DNA of 64,000 nucleotides from Hydrogenophaga intermedia (GCF_000723405.1 NZ_CCAE010000003.1:1-64000); one strand, 5' to 3'. Counted from the first letter of the stretch, positions 36,661 through 48,047 are shown. Notes: generated by a model from the sequence alone, not told the origin. Made by a program: numbers and translations.

Positions 36661-38283
36661 TCACCGGAACACCCAGACGGTGACGGCCACGGCCAGGACC
36701 AGCCCGAGGGACTGCCAGCGGTAGTCGCGCCAGCCGCGGCTTGGCGTGGCCGCGTCGGCGCGGTGCCAGAGCAGACCTGCGTCGAGGGCACGCGCGGAGT
36801 GGTCGGCCTCGCTGTCCCTGGGCCCGCTCGCCATGGTGGTCGCCCACGCGACCGCGGCGCACAGCATTGCCGTCAGGCCGGCCACGATGGTGAAGTGTGG
36901 CAGGCCGTCGTCCATGCCCTGCCGAAGCGCCACGACCCGCCACACCAGGATCAGCGCCCCCCCAGCGTGGCCGACGAGCAGGGCCACGAGGGCCGCGCGG
37001 CCGTCCATGCGCCGCCAGAGCATGCCCAGCAGCAGCACCGCCACCACGGGCGGCACGGCGTAGGAAAACACCTGCTGGATGTAGTTGAAGAGGCCAGGGA
37101 AGTCGCGGATCGCCAGCGGCCACAGCGCGGCGATGACGACGAAGGCCGCCGTGGCGAGGCGGCCCGCCCGCACGATGCGCCGGGGCGACCAGCCGCGTTC
37201 CTCGGCGCGCACGAAGTCCACCATCACCAGCGTCGACGAGGCGTTCAGCGTGGAGTCGATGGTGGACATGATGGCCGCGATCAGGCCCGCCACCACCAGG
37301 CCCGCCAGGCCGGCAGGCAGGAAGCGGGCGATCTGCGCGGGAAAGACCTGGTCGCCCTGGGGCAGGTCGGGCAGCAGCGAGAAGGCGAAAGCCGCGGGGA
37401 TCGCCATCAGGAACAGCGGCAGCAGCTTGAGCCCCGCCGCCAGCAGGGCGCCACCGCGCGCATGCTGCAGCGAGCGCGCGCCCAGCACGCGCTGCATGAT
37501 GTACTGGTTGGCCCCCCAGTAGTAAAAGCCCAGCACCGGCAGGCCCAGGACCACGCCCAGCCAGGGCAGGTCCGGGTCGTCGAGCGGGCGCACCAGCGAC
37601 AGGTGGTCGGCCGGCACCGAGGCGCTCGCCGCAGCCCAGGAAAAATTGAACTGCGCGAACACCTGGTAGCCGATGACGCCCGCGCCCGCCAGCAGCACCA
37701 GGGCCTGCAGCACGTCGGTGTACACCACCGCGCGCAGGCCACCCGCGGCGGTGTAGAGCCCGGCGAACGCGGCCAGCGCGATGCAGGCCGGCAGGAACGG
37801 CACGCCCGGCACGAGCACCTGCAGCACCAGCACGCCGGCGTAGACGCTGCCCGCGGTGTCCACGAAGATGGACAGGAAGATGGTGAGTGCCGATATGTAG
37901 CGGCACACGGTGGGGCCGTGGCGGGGGCCGAAGCGGCGCTCCAGGTACTGGGGGATGGTGGTCACGCGCGCGCGCAGGAACACCGGGATGGTGACCACGG
38001 CCATGAAGACCAGCACCAGCGCGGCCATCAGCTCATAGTGCGCCACGCTGATGCCGCTGCCGTAGGCCGCGCCCGCCACGCCGATGAGCGTGGTGGACGA
38101 GATGTTGGACGCGAACAGCGAGAGCCCCACGGTCACGACGCCCAGGCTGCGCCCGGCGAGGAACAGATCCTCGCCCGAGGTGCCGGCACCGCGCGCCGCC
38201 CAGGCGCCGATGAGCAGCACGGTCACGAGGTAGGCGGCGATCACCGCCCAGTCCCAGGCGCCGAACGAGGCCTGCAGCGTCAT
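36661..38283 (-). CDS. Sodium:solute symporter (SSS/SGLT family)
   Basis: A 540-residue inner-membrane symporter with about 14 transmembrane helices, of the SGLT-like sugar branch by features. These are LFLAGRSLGVVTVGLSLFAS near the N-terminus, ASNISSTTLIG, GLYTAAGGLRAVVYTD and the sodium-site helix IAAIMSTIDSTLNASSTL. Its start overlaps the ggpS stop by four bases, so it is produced with the glucosylglycerol enzymes. It may recapture leaked glucosylglycerol or import a related polyol or sugar. The substrate is not readable from sequence. Confidence 0.9.
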   Translation of the reverse strand: MTLQASFGAWDWAVIAAYLVTVLLIGAWAARGAGTSGEDLFLAGRSLGVVTVGLSLFASNISSTTLIGVAGAAYGSGISVAHYELMAALVLVFMAVVTIPVFLRARVTTIPQYLERRFGPRHGPTVCRYISALTIFLSIFVDTAGSVYAGVLVLQVLVPGVPFLPACIALAAFAGLYTAAGGLRAVVYTDVLQALVLLAGAGVIGYQVFAQFNFSWAAASASVPADHLSLVRPLDDPDLPWLGVVLGLPVLGFYYWGANQYIMQRVLGARSLQHARGGALLAAGLKLLPLFLMAIPAAFAFSLLPDLPQGDQVFPAQIARFLPAGLAGLVVAGLIAAIMSTIDSTLNASSTLVMVDFVRAEERGWSPRRIVRAGRLATAAFVVIAALWPLAIRDFPGLFNYIQQVFSYAVPPVVAVLLLGMLWRRMDGRAALVALLVGHAGGALILVWRVVALRQGMDDGLPHFTIVAGLTAMLCAAVAWATTMASGPRDSEADHSARALDAGLLWHRADAATPSRGWRDYRWQSLGLVLAVAVTVWVFR

Positions 38284-39899
38284 GCCGGGATCTCGCTCAC
38301 GGGCTGCGGGGCCTCGTCCTCGGGACTTGCCTGCAACGCCTTGAAGGCCTCCAGCGTGTGCCGCGCCCATTGCACGGTGTCGTAGCGCTCCACGCTGCGC
38401 AGCATTCGCGCCATGCGCTCCTGCTGCTCCGGTGCCGGCATCTCCAGCGCGCGATCGATCGCCACGTCCATCTGGTGGTGCGAGTAGGGATTGGCCAGCA
38501 GCGCGCCATCCAGCTCCACCGCCGCGCCGGTGAACTCGGACAGCACCAGCACGCCGCCGAGGTTGCCAGCGTCCCCCTGCGCACCCAGCGCCGCCCCGTC
38601 GCGCGCCCGCGCCGCGACGTATTCCTTGGCCACCAGGTTCAGGCCATCCCGCAGCGGGGTGATCCAGCACACGTCCGCGCAGCGGTAGTAGGCCACCAGT
38701 TCCTCGAAGGGAATGGCGGTGGTGGACAGCCACAGCGGACGGTACGCCAGCGTGCTGTGGCGCGCGTTGATGCGACCGGCGATCTGCTCGATCTCGCGCT
38801 GCACGTTGCGGTAGACGCCCATGCCGGCCGCCGCCGCGACGGAGGTGACGAGCAGTTGCACGCGGCCCACCAGCGCGGGTTGGCGTTGCAGCAGACGTTC
38901 GTAGGCCAGCAGCATGTCGCGCGTGCCCTTGGTGTAGTCGGTGCGCCCGACCGACACGATGAGCTTGCGCTCGTCGGGCTCGCCCTTCTTCAGCTCCGCC
39001 AGGATGCGCGTCTCGCGCTCGCGCGTGAGATCGCTGTCGATCAGCGAGCGGATGTGCGAGACGTTGGTGCCGACCGGGCAGGCATCGACGTGAACGACGC
39101 GGCCCTCATGGCCGAGCTGGACCGGGTAGGAAGCCTGGGAGAGCGCCAGGCCATGGTGCGAGAGACTGGCCGGGGCCTTGGCCTCCTTGAGGATGGCCGT
39201 GCCCTTGAGGTTGCGCGCCGCCGCGGCGAAGCCCGCGGCGTAACGCGGGATGTGAAAGCCCACGAGGTCGCAGTCCAGCAGGCTGCCCAGGATCTCATCG
39301 CGCCAGGGCAGGATGCTGAAGATGCTGGACGAGGGAAAGGGCGTGTGGTGGAAGAAGGCGATCTTCACGTCCGGACGCAGCTCGCGCACGTAGCGCGGCG
39401 TCAGCCACAGGTTGTAGTCGTGAATCCAGATCACCGCGCCGGGCGCGGCCTGGGCCACTGCGGCCTCGGCGAACAGGCGGTTGACCTCTCGGAAGGTGGG
39501 CCAGTCCACCGCGTCGTAGTTGTAGCGCTCGGGGAAGGAGTGCAGGATGGGCCACAGCGCTTCCTTGGACGTGACGTGATAGAAGCTGCGCACCTGTTGC
39601 GCGGTCAGCGCCAGTCGCGAGACGCTGTAACTGCCGTAGGAGTCGGTGATGTTCACCACGCGCTCGAAGGGCTCCTTGCCGTCGCCCTTGCCCTTGCGGT
39701 CGGTCGAGCGCCCTTCCACTTGCTTCCAGGCCACCCAGGCGCCGTGCTCGACGGAGCCGAAGAAGCTCTTGAGGGTCGGCACGATGCCGTTGGGGCTGGC
39801 GTGCTCCCGGTAGACCACCTGGCCGTTTTCCACGTGCTCTTCGTAGGGCTGGCGGTGGTACACGATCACCAGGTCGGAGAGTGGGTGCTGTTTGTCCAT
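38280..39899 (-). CDS. ggpS: Glucosylglycerol-phosphate synthase
   Basis: A GT20-family enzyme that joins glucose from ADP-glucose to glycerol 3-phosphate, making the compatible-solute precursor glucosylglycerol-phosphate. The 539-residue protein is recognisable as GgpS rather than OtsA: it opens with LVIVYHRQPYEE and has SPNGIVPTLKSFF followed by WVAWKQVEG, the signature known from cyanobacterial GgpS, in place of the OtsA GGLAVAL loop. GT20 core motifs follow (IHDYNLWLTPRYVRE, SVGRTDYTKG, TPLRDGLNLVAKEY). A HAD phosphatase gene sits 20 bases upstream and a symporter overlaps downstream. A second GT20 enzyme, true OtsA, lies at 42751-44145. Confidence 0.92.
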   Translation of the reverse strand: MDKQHPLSDLVIVYHRQPYEEHVENGQVVYREHASPNGIVPTLKSFFGSVEHGAWVAWKQVEGRSTDRKGKGDGKEPFERVVNITDSYGSYSVSRLALTAQQVRSFYHVTSKEALWPILHSFPERYNYDAVDWPTFREVNRLFAEAAVAQAAPGAVIWIHDYNLWLTPRYVRELRPDVKIAFFHHTPFPSSSIFSILPWRDEILGSLLDCDLVGFHIPRYAAGFAAAARNLKGTAILKEAKAPASLSHHGLALSQASYPVQLGHEGRVVHVDACPVGTNVSHIRSLIDSDLTRERETRILAELKKGEPDERKLIVSVGRTDYTKGTRDMLLAYERLLQRQPALVGRVQLLVTSVAAAAGMGVYRNVQREIEQIAGRINARHSTLAYRPLWLSTTAIPFEELVAYYRCADVCWITPLRDGLNLVAKEYVAARARDGAALGAQGDAGNLGGVLVLSEFTGAAVELDGALLANPYSHHQMDVAIDRALEMPAPEQQERMARMLRSVERYDTVQWARHTLEAFKALQASPEDEAPQPVSEIPA

Positions 39900-39919
39900 G
39901 TCGTCGATCCTTTCGTTCT

Positions 39920-40816
39920 TCAGTCTCTGGCTTCGGTCGCGGCGCGGGTCGGCCGCGGCGCGAAGCCGTGGTGGCACACCGCATCGAGGATGCCGGCGGC
40001 GCCGGGGTGGGGGCTGCGGTAGGTGCGTGGCAAGGGCCTGGCGCGCAAGCGGCTCAGCAGCGCGGGTTCGGCGTTGCCCACCGCCACGCCGCGCAGGCCC
40101 GTTTCGAACAGCGACAGGTCGTTGAGGGTGTCGCCCGCGACCAGCACCTGGTCTGGCGCCAGGCGCAGGTGCGCGATGAGGTGGCGCAGCGTCGGGCCCT
40201 TGGAGACGCCGCGCGGCAACACGTCCAGGAAGGTGTCCGCCGACAACAGGCCGTCGTAGCCGGCGGCCCTGATCTTGCCGAGCGTGCCGGGCGACAGCCT
40301 TGCGGGCTCGTACCAGTAGCTCAGGCGGTGGCGAAACGGCGTGTCCTGCTCGCGCAGGCCCGGCTCGTTCGCCAGCAGGGCGCGCAGGGCCGCGCGCGCC
40401 TGCTCGTCGGAGGGCGCGCCACGCCGCCAGCGCGCGGCGATGTCGCGCTCCAGCTCAGGCAGCGGCTCGATGGCGGGCCCGCCCGCGATGGTGGTGCCCA
40501 CGTCGCCGATCACGTAGTCCGGCCGGGGCAGGGGCACGCCCGCGACCTGCTGCGTGATCAGCTCGCGCACGAAGGGCAGGTCGCGTCCCGTCACGAAGAT
40601 CAGGGTCAGGCGCGCCGGTTGCTGTTCGCGCACGGTGTGCAGCCAGCGGTACAGCGCCGCGCGCTCGGCCTCGTTGCCGCCGAGAAAGGTGCCGTCCAGA
40701 TCGGTGGCGAGCACCAGCGGGCGCTCCAGGGCGAGGTGCGGGGCGAGGTGTGGAGCTGCTGGGGTGTCGGCCAGCGTGAACAGGCCGGCGGCGGTTCGGA
40801 CAATCGCTTGGGTCAT
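39920..40816 (-). CDS. HAD-IIB family phosphatase, probable glucosylglycerol-phosphate phosphatase
   Basis: A 298-residue HAD hydrolase of the sucrose-phosphatase-like group. It has catalytic Asp39 and Asp41 in ATDLDGTFLGG, motif II in FVTGRD, and motif IV in VAGDTLNDLSLF. It lies just before ggpS. In Pseudomonas-type systems a HAD GgpP domain is fused to GgpS, so this gene is best read as the separate phosphatase that releases glucosylglycerol. The role comes from context; the family also includes mannosyl- and sucrose-phosphatases. The start at 40816 is chosen by the loss of compositional sense upstream. Confidence 0.8.
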   Translation of the reverse strand: MTQAIVRTAAGLFTLADTPAAPHLAPHLALERPLVLATDLDGTFLGGNEAERAALYRWLHTVREQQPARLTLIFVTGRDLPFVRELITQQVAGVPLPRPDYVIGDVGTTIAGGPAIEPLPELERDIAARWRRGAPSDEQARAALRALLANEPGLREQDTPFRHRLSYWYEPARLSPGTLGKIRAAGYDGLLSADTFLDVLPRGVSKGPTLRHLIAHLRLAPDQVLVAGDTLNDLSLFETGLRGVAVGNAEPALLSRLRARPLPRTYRSPHPGAAGILDAVCHHGFAPRPTRAATEARD

Positions 40817-40931
40817 GGGCTGCAGGTTGCGGGTACGAATGCGCCAGCGCCCGGGCGCTGCAGCAAGGCAGGTCCGGGGGGCGACGTCGGGGGGCAGGCG
40901 AGCGCTGTCGAGCGCTCGTGTCACGAGGCGC

Positions 40932-41141
40932 TCAGGAGAGCGGAGGCTCGGATCGGCGGTTGGTGGCGTAACGCAGCACGGCGAAGTGCTCGCCGGGCAG
41001 GGGTGGCGTCAGCGTGCTGCTGCTGGCACGCACCATGCCCCGCGCGATCGCCCCGCCCAGGCGCGTGTTCATGCGCGCGCTGCACCGCGCCGGCGGACGC
41101 GGCGTGTCGATGTGCGGTGGGGGGAAGGGCGTGGCTTGCAT
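40932..41141 (-). CDS. Possible small hypothetical protein
   Basis: A 69-residue open frame with ATG start that fills part of the 451-base gap 40817-41267. About nine in ten codons end in G or C, as in real genes here. The product is Pro/Arg-rich at the start, and the C-terminal part (TPPLPGEHFAVLRYATNRR) looks foldable. It has no recognised domain and could be non-coding. It would be the first gene ahead of the phosphatase-ggpS operon. The rest of the gap holds a small GGGTA-TCT-TACCC dyad near 41205-41217 and nothing else I can name. Confidence 0.35.
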   Translation of the reverse strand: MQATPFPPPHIDTPRPPARCSARMNTRLGGAIARGMVRASSSTLTPPLPGEHFAVLRYATNRRSEPPLS

Positions 41142-41267
41142 GAGGGGGCGGGGACGCCGGTGCGCCGCCAGCGAATCACCGGGGGCCGGTGACGTGAAAC
41201 AAGGGGTATCTTACCCGGGCCCGCTTTTTGCCCTGCGCTGGCGGGTCAGTCGGGCAGGTCACGCACC

Positions 41268-41711
41268 TCAGGGGGCTGCCTCGTTGCCATCGCCATCGTC
41301 CATGTCCCATTCGAAGGCGCAGCGCCGGCAGCACACCGGGACCAGGTGAGGGCGCTGTTCGCGGTCGCGCCGCGCGGGGCGTTCCGACAGGCGCAACTGG
41401 CCGTAGGCGTGGCAGCGCGGGCAATTGGCCTGGTTGGCCAGTTCCTCGGCATGCATCAGCAGGTAGACGTAGCGGTTGAGCGCCCAGAGCGTGACGCCGC
41501 CCGTGAGCACCACGAAGGCGGTGTTGAGCAGCTTTTCGCCCGCGCTCGCGCCGTTGAACGCCTCGAAGCTGGCGAGCATGGCCACAGCCGCCAGCACGGC
41601 CAGGGCCATGTGCGCATGGCTGGAGAGCAGTTCGCGCTCATACCACTTGCGAAAACCCAGGCGCCGGATGCCCTCGGCCAGCGGCGGGTTCAGTGGGTTG
41701 GATGAGGGCAT
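41268..41711 (-). CDS. Hypothetical membrane protein with C-terminal zinc ribbon
   Basis: A 147-residue protein with an N-terminal amphipathic part, two transmembrane segments (about 35-52 and 62-85) and a C-terminal cysteine-rich domain (CPRCHAYGQLRL, then PVCCRRCAFEW) that looks like a zinc ribbon. It ends in an acidic stretch (MDDGDG). No family is recognised. It sits alone between the glucosylglycerol and trehalose operons on the same strand. The start at 41711 is the first ATG giving a membrane-protein N-terminus; the open frame further upstream is basic shadow sequence. Confidence 0.7.
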   Translation of the reverse strand: MPSSNPLNPPLAEGIRRLGFRKWYERELLSSHAHMALAVLAAVAMLASFEAFNGASAGEKLLNTAFVVLTGGVTLWALNRYVYLLMHAEELANQANCPRCHAYGQLRLSERPARRDREQRPHLVPVCCRRCAFEWDMDDGDGNEAAP

Positions 41712-41842
41712 GGCGGCCTCCGGCGGTGTGGGCAGCCATGGTGGCACTGTCAGGCTCGACGGCCAACGCCGTCTGGAAATCTTGCGTGCCCTACTCGGGC
41801 AATCGCACCGGGGCGGGCGCACGCCCTGCCTCGGCCTTGGCG

Positions 41843-42750
41843 TCAGCGCGTGGCTGCCGCGGCCGCCGCCTCGCGCAGGCTGGCCGCGTTGGCGGCCTCG
41901 GCGTCGGCGTGCACCGTGAGGTTGGGGTAGGGCAGGCGGATGCCGCGCTCGACGAAGGCGCCCTTGAGCCGGCGCAGGAACTCGCGCTTGATGCCCCACT
42001 GCTCGATGGGCAGCGTGCGGAAGCGGCAGCGGATCACCACCGAGGCGTTATCCCAGCGCTCCACGCCGGCCACCTCCAGGTCGGCCAGGATGCGCGGGCC
42101 GAAGGCCTCGTCGGCCCGCAGCTCGGCCGCCACGTCGCGGATCACCCCGACCACGGCGTCCACGTCCTCGTGCACCGAGACGGCGACGTCGCAGACCGCC
42201 TGGCTGAAGCCGCGCGTCATGTTGATGACGGTGGTGATGTGGCCGTTGGGCACGTAGTGCACGTTGCCGTCGTAGTCGCGCAGTTGCACGTAGCGCAGCG
42301 TCACCTCTTCCACCACGCCCGAGTGGCTGCCGAGCTGCACCACGTCGCCCTGGCGGATCTGGTTCTCCAGCAACAGGAAGAAGCCGGTGAAGTAGTCCTT
42401 CACCAGGCTCTGCGCGCCAAAGCCCACGGCCAGGCCGACGACACCGGCCGCGCCGAGGATGGGTGCGACCGACACGCCCAGTTCGCCCAGCACCAGCATG
42501 CCCGCGACCAGGCTGACGACGACCACCACCAGGTACCGAAACACGCGGCTGAGTGTCTCGGCGCGCTTGAAGGCCTCGCGGTCGTCGTCGAGCTGACCGG
42601 CCACGCGGTCGCGCAACAGCCGGATGGCGCGCTGGGCGATGCCCACCACCACCCAGGCCAGGACCAGGATGAGCACGATGCGAAGCCCGCTGGTGGCCAG
42701 GCTGCCCAGTCCCTGCCACCAGCCGGTGGCGACGTCGATGAGGTTCTCGT

Positions 42751-42754
<4 letters not shown>
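41843..42754 (-). CDS. Small-conductance mechanosensitive channel (MscS family)
   Basis: A 303-residue MscS-type channel with three transmembrane segments (about 18-38, 62-85, 90-115) and the glycine/alanine-rich pore helix (GAAGVVGLAVGFGAQSLVKDY). A cytoplasmic beta domain (DVVQLGSHSGVVEEVTLRYVQLRDYDGNVHYVPNG) follows, with a C-terminal vestibule. It releases small solutes at hypo-osmotic shock. Its start overlaps the otsA stop by four bases (ATGA). A solute-release channel is thus made with trehalose synthesis enzymes, which makes sense for turgor control. Confidence 0.93.
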
Positions 42755-44141
<1,387 letters not shown>

Positions 44142-44145
<4 letters not shown>

Positions 44146-45965
44146 ACCACGGAGTCCCAGTGAGCCGACAGCCGAACGGCGGCGTTGATCAGGCCCACCA
44201 TCGAATAGGTTTGCGGGAAGTTGCCCCACATCTCGCCGGTGGTGGCGTGCGTGTCCTCCGACAGCAGGCCCAGCGGGTTGCGCACGGCGAGCATGGCCTC
44301 GAAGACCTCGCGCGCTTCGCGCACGCGCCCGGTGCGCGCCAGCGCGTCGATGCGCCAGAAGGTGCAGATGTTGAAGGCCACTTCGGGCTTGCCGAAGTCG
44401 TCGGGGGCCTCGTAGCGGCGCATGTAGGGGCCGTCGCACAGGTGGGTTTCCAGCGCGTGCAGCGTGCTCATGAAGCGCGGGTCCTTCGGGTCGATGAAGC
44501 CGATCTCGGCCATGAGCAACACGCTGGCGTCCAGGTCGCGGCCACCGAAGCTCTCGGCGAAGGCCTGGCGCTCCTCGGACCAGGATTCCCGCAGGATGCG
44601 CTCGCGCATGGCGGCGGCGTGTTCGCCCCAGTAGGCAGCGCGCTCGGGCAGGTGCAGGGTGCGCGCGATCTTGGCCAGGCGGTCGCAGGCGGCCCAGCTC
44701 ATCAGGGCGGAGGAGGTGTGCACGCGCATGCGGGTGCGCAGCTCCCACATGCCGGCGTCGGGCTGGTCGAAGACGCGCCGCGCTTCTTCGCCCATGGCTT
44801 CCAGCCGCTCGAACTCCGCCCGGCCGGGCCGGTGCAGCAGGCGGTGGTCGTGAAAGGCCTGTGAGGCGGCGAGAACGATGTTGCCGTACACGTCGTGCTG
44901 GAACTGTTCGTGCGCCTGGTTGCCCGCGCGCACCGGGCCCATGCCGCGGTAGCCCGGCAGGGAAGGAACGACGCGTTCCGGCAAATGGCGTTCCAGCCCC
45001 ACGCCAAGCAGAGGTTGCAAATGCCCGCTGCCCGCACGCGCACTGCCGACCACGGCGTCCTGCAGCCAGCGCAGGTAGTCCTCCATGGTGCCGATCTCCG
45101 ACAGGCTGTTGAGCGCGCGCACCACGAAGAAGGCGTCGCGCAGCCAGCAATAGCGGTAGTCCCAGTTGCGTTCGGTGTGCGCCGCTTCAGGGATGCTCGT
45201 GGTCATGGCGGCGACGATGGCGCCGGTGTCCTCGAACAGCGAGAGCTTGAGCGTGATGGCCGCTCGGATCACCGCGTCCTGCCATTCCAGCGGCAGCGCC
45301 AGGCGCTGGCTCCAGGTGCGCCAGTAGGCGCGTGTTTCCTGCTCGAAGTGGCGGGCCACGTCGCTCACGCTGCCGGCGATGGTCTCGTCGGGACCGAGCA
45401 GGAAGTTGTGCTCATGCACCAGCAGGAAGGGCTCGCCCGAGAGCACGTGGCTGATGGGCGCGTCGGTATAGAGGCGCAGCGTAAGGTGGTCGCCCACGTA
45501 GCGCACGTGGTTGCTGCCCGAGGTGATGGTCGGCGTTTGCGCGCCCCATTCGAAGCGCGGTGCCAGGTGCACGCGGATGCGCGGCGTGCCCTTGAGCGCG
45601 CGCACGCGCCGCGTGATCTGCATCGGCCGGAAGAAGCGCCCGCGCGAGGCGAAGCGCGGCGCGAAGTCGGTCACCTGCAGGCCCTGGCCGTGGCGGTCCC
45701 ACAGTTCGGTCACCAGCACGGCGGTGTTGGGCTCGTAGCGCTGGCGCGTCTCGGCCAGATCCTCGAGTTCGATGGCCCAGGAGCCGCTGGCGCCATCGGC
45801 ACCGCCCAGCAGGGCGCAGAACACCGGGTCGGCGTCGAAGCGCGGCATGCAGCTCCACACGATGCGCGCGCGCGAATCGATCAGCGCGCTGATGGTGCAG
45901 TTGCCGATCACACCCATGTGCAGCGAGGCCGGCTCGGGCGATGCGAATCCGCTGGCGGGGGTCAT
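44142..45965 (-). CDS. Glycoside hydrolase family 15 protein
   Basis: A 607-residue GH15 (glucoamylase/trehalase-like) enzyme, with an N-terminal beta-sandwich domain (about 1-220: GVIGNCTISALIDSRARIVW) and an (alpha/alpha)6 barrel containing WDYRYCWLRDAFFVVRAL and a late GEMWGNFPQTYSMVG segment. Bacterial members include alpha-glucosidases and GH15 trehalases. Lying between otsB and otsA with four-base overlaps on both sides, it is most likely a cytoplasmic enzyme of trehalose or glucan turnover. No signal peptide is present. The exact substrate is open. Confidence 0.9.
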
Positions 45966-46696
45966 GGCTTCACCTCTTCGATTTGTTGTCTCAACCAGTC
46001 GCGCAAGACTTGCGGGCTGTCGCAGCGCAGGCGCGCGATGCTCGGCCCATTGCCCACTTTCACGCCCTCGCCGCCGTGCGATTGCACCACCGCGAAGCCA
46101 TCCTCGTCCGTCACGTCGTCGCCCGCGAACACGGGCCGTCGGCCCACGAACGGCGGTTCGCGCATGAAGCAGTCGATGGCCGCGCCCTTGCTGGTGTGCG
46201 CGGCCTTCACCTCGACCACGGCCTTGCCGTGCAGCAGGCGCAGGCCGGGGTGCTCGGCCACAGCCTGCTCGAGCAGGTCCACGCAGGCCGGGCCCAGCTC
46301 GGGCGCCAGGCGGTAGTGCAGGGCCAGCGCGGTCTGCTTGACCTCCAGCAGCAGTGCCGGGTGGCGGGCGGCAAAGGGCTGCACCGCCATCACCACCGGG
46401 CCCAGGTCGGGCGTCACGGCGAGCCGGTCAACGCCATCGGCGCCCACGCGCAGCGCGCCGTGCTCGAAGGCGCCGGGCCAGTGCTGCACCGGCAGCCAGC
46501 GCTGCAGGTCGCCCCGCGCGCGGCCGGTGATCAGCGCGAGCGCACCCCCCAACCGCTCGTGCAGCGCATCGAGCAGGCTCGGCAAATCGGGAGGGATCCG
46601 CACCGCATCGGGTCGGCTGGCCAGTTCGGCCAGGGTGCCGTCGAAGTCCAGAAACAGTGCCGACCCGTGGGCCGACAGAGTGGGCAGCGTCGTCAT
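45962..46696 (-). CDS. otsB: Trehalose-6-phosphate phosphatase
   Basis: OtsB removes phosphate from trehalose 6-phosphate. The 244-residue HAD-family protein has the catalytic LFLDFDGTLAEL, TGR in motif II and GDDVTDEDGF in motif IV. It is the first gene of otsB-GH15-otsA-mscS and overlaps the GH15 gene by four bases. The start at 46696 is supported by the conserved HAD motif beginning about 15 residues later. The 102-base gap to cca upstream should hold the operon promoter; none was recognised with confidence. Confidence 0.95.
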   Translation of the reverse strand: MTTLPTLSAHGSALFLDFDGTLAELASRPDAVRIPPDLPSLLDALHERLGGALALITGRARGDLQRWLPVQHWPGAFEHGALRVGADGVDRLAVTPDLGPVVMAVQPFAARHPALLLEVKQTALALHYRLAPELGPACVDLLEQAVAEHPGLRLLHGKAVVEVKAAHTSKGAAIDCFMREPPFVGRRPVFAGDDVTDEDGFAVVQSHGGEGVKVGNGPSIARLRCDSPQVLRDWLRQQIEEVKP

Positions 46697-46798
46697 CAGC
46701 CCGCGACCGTACCCCAGGCCGTGCCCGCAGGGCAAGTCGTGGCGGCTTTGTCCCAGCCGCCGGGTGAGGGACTGCGCTGTCGCTTGACGCGGGCGGCT

Positions 46799-47989
46799 TC
46801 AGTCGTTCCAGATGTCGCAGCGCAACAAATGCTTGAGGCGAGCGGTGTGTAGGCGCTCACCTATCTGCTCGCCCTGCGCGCCATCGGCCTGGGCCTCACG
46901 CACCGCGGCGGCGGAATCGAAGGTCATCAGGGCTTGCAGCGCGCGCTCCAGGCGCCGGGTGCTGCGCCGCACCGTCGCGCCCCCATCGGCGTCGCCCAGC
47001 GCTTCGCCGTCGATCAGCTGGAGCAGCTCGCGACAGCGCGCGGGCTTGCGCAGCGCGTCGCAGCGCTGCAGGCGCCGCAGCGCCTCGGCGGCATCGAGCG
47101 CCTCGGGCGCGGGCCAGTCGGCGCGCTCGCGCTGCGCGAGCAGGGCCAGTTCCTGCAGGGCATTGGGCACGCGCCAATGCGCGCCCAGGGCCTGCTGAGC
47201 CGCGCCGTCCAGTCCCGCCACAAGCCAGGCCCAGCGCACCGGCAGCGGCGCACCGGTGAACAGGGGATGGGCGTCGGTTTCGCCGGGCAGGCTGAGGGGC
47301 AGCGCATCGACCTGCGCGCGCACGGATGCTGGCAGCAAACGGGGCAGGGCGCCGCAGTCGCGCAGCGTCTCGACCATGCGGCCGGGCCGCGCTTCCATCA
47401 AGCCGCGCGAGAGCTCTTGCCACACGCGCTCCGGCACCAGGTGGTCGACCTCCCCGCGCTCGACCATGGCGCGCATCAGCGCCTCGGTTTCGGGCGCAAT
47501 GCCGAAGCCCGGCCAGCGCGCACGAAAACGCGCCAGCCGCAGGATGCGCACCGGGTCCTCGGCGAAGGCCTCGGTGACGTGGCGCAGCGTGCGCGCGCGC
47601 AGGTCGGCCAGTCCGCCCCAGGGGTCGATCAGCGGGGCGCTTTCCGGGTGGGCGGCATCTTCGGCGGCCACCGCCATGGCGTTGATGGTGAGGTCGCGGC
47701 GCGCCAGGTCCTGCTCCAGCGTGACCTCGGGCGCGGCGTGGAAGGCGAAGCCGTGGTAGCCAGGTGCGGTCTTGCGCTCGGTGCGCGCCAGCGCGTGTTC
47801 CTCGCGTGTCTGCGGGTGCAGGAAGACGGGGAAGTCGCGCCCCACGGGCTCGTAGCCTTCGGCCGCCATGGCCTCGGGCGTGGCGCCGACGACGACCCAG
47901 TCGCGGTCGGCCTGTGCGGGGGCTGGCAAGCCCAGCTCACGCGCCATCAGGGCGTCGCGCACCGCGCCGCCCACCAGATAGATCTGCAT
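46799..47989 (-). CDS. cca: CCA tRNA nucleotidyltransferase
   Basis: Adds or repairs the 3'-CCA end of tRNA. The 396-residue class II enzyme has the nucleotidyltransferase head ([10 protein letters not shown], then DRDWVVVG), [10 protein letters not shown], the [13 protein letters not shown] and [16 protein letters not shown] tRNA-interacting segments and the base-selecting ERVWQEL region. The C-terminal region is not the full HD phosphohydrolase domain of E. coli Cca: I see no HD pair there, so it may lack the phosphatase activities. It begins MQIYLVGG, the family start. Confidence 0.94.
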   Translation of the reverse strand: MQIYLVGGAVRDALMARELGLPAPAQADRDWVVVGATPEAMAAEGYEPVGRDFPVFLHPQTREEHALARTERKTAPGYHGFAFHAAPEVTLEQDLARRDLTINAMAVAAEDAAHPESAPLIDPWGGLADLRARTLRHVTEAFAEDPVRILRLARFRARWPGFGIAPETEALMRAMVERGEVDHLVPERVWQELSRGLMEARPGRMVETLRDCGALPRLLPASVRAQVDALPLSLPGETDAHPLFTGAPLPVRWAWLVAGLDGAAQQALGAHWRVPNALQELALLAQRERADWPAPEALDAAEALRRLQRCDALRKPARCRELLQLIDGEALGDADGGATVRRSTRRLERALQALMTFDSAAAVREAQADGAQGEQIGERLHTARLKHLLRCDIWND

Positions 47990-48047
47990 GCAGCGAGTGT
48001 AGGTGGCAGGGGTGCGCCCCCCGCGCCGCGCGGGTGGCTGTTTCGTA

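Noticed and set aside
38280..39899. Second copy of otsA
   Set aside because: The N-terminal donor loop and the SPNGIVPTLKSFF / WVAWKQV signature match glucosylglycerol-phosphate synthase and differ from the true OtsA at 42751-44145.
41205..41217. GGGTA-TCT-TACCC dyad as a terminator
   Set aside because: Stem of five pairs with no T-tract directly after it on either strand; kept only as a possible regulatory dyad.
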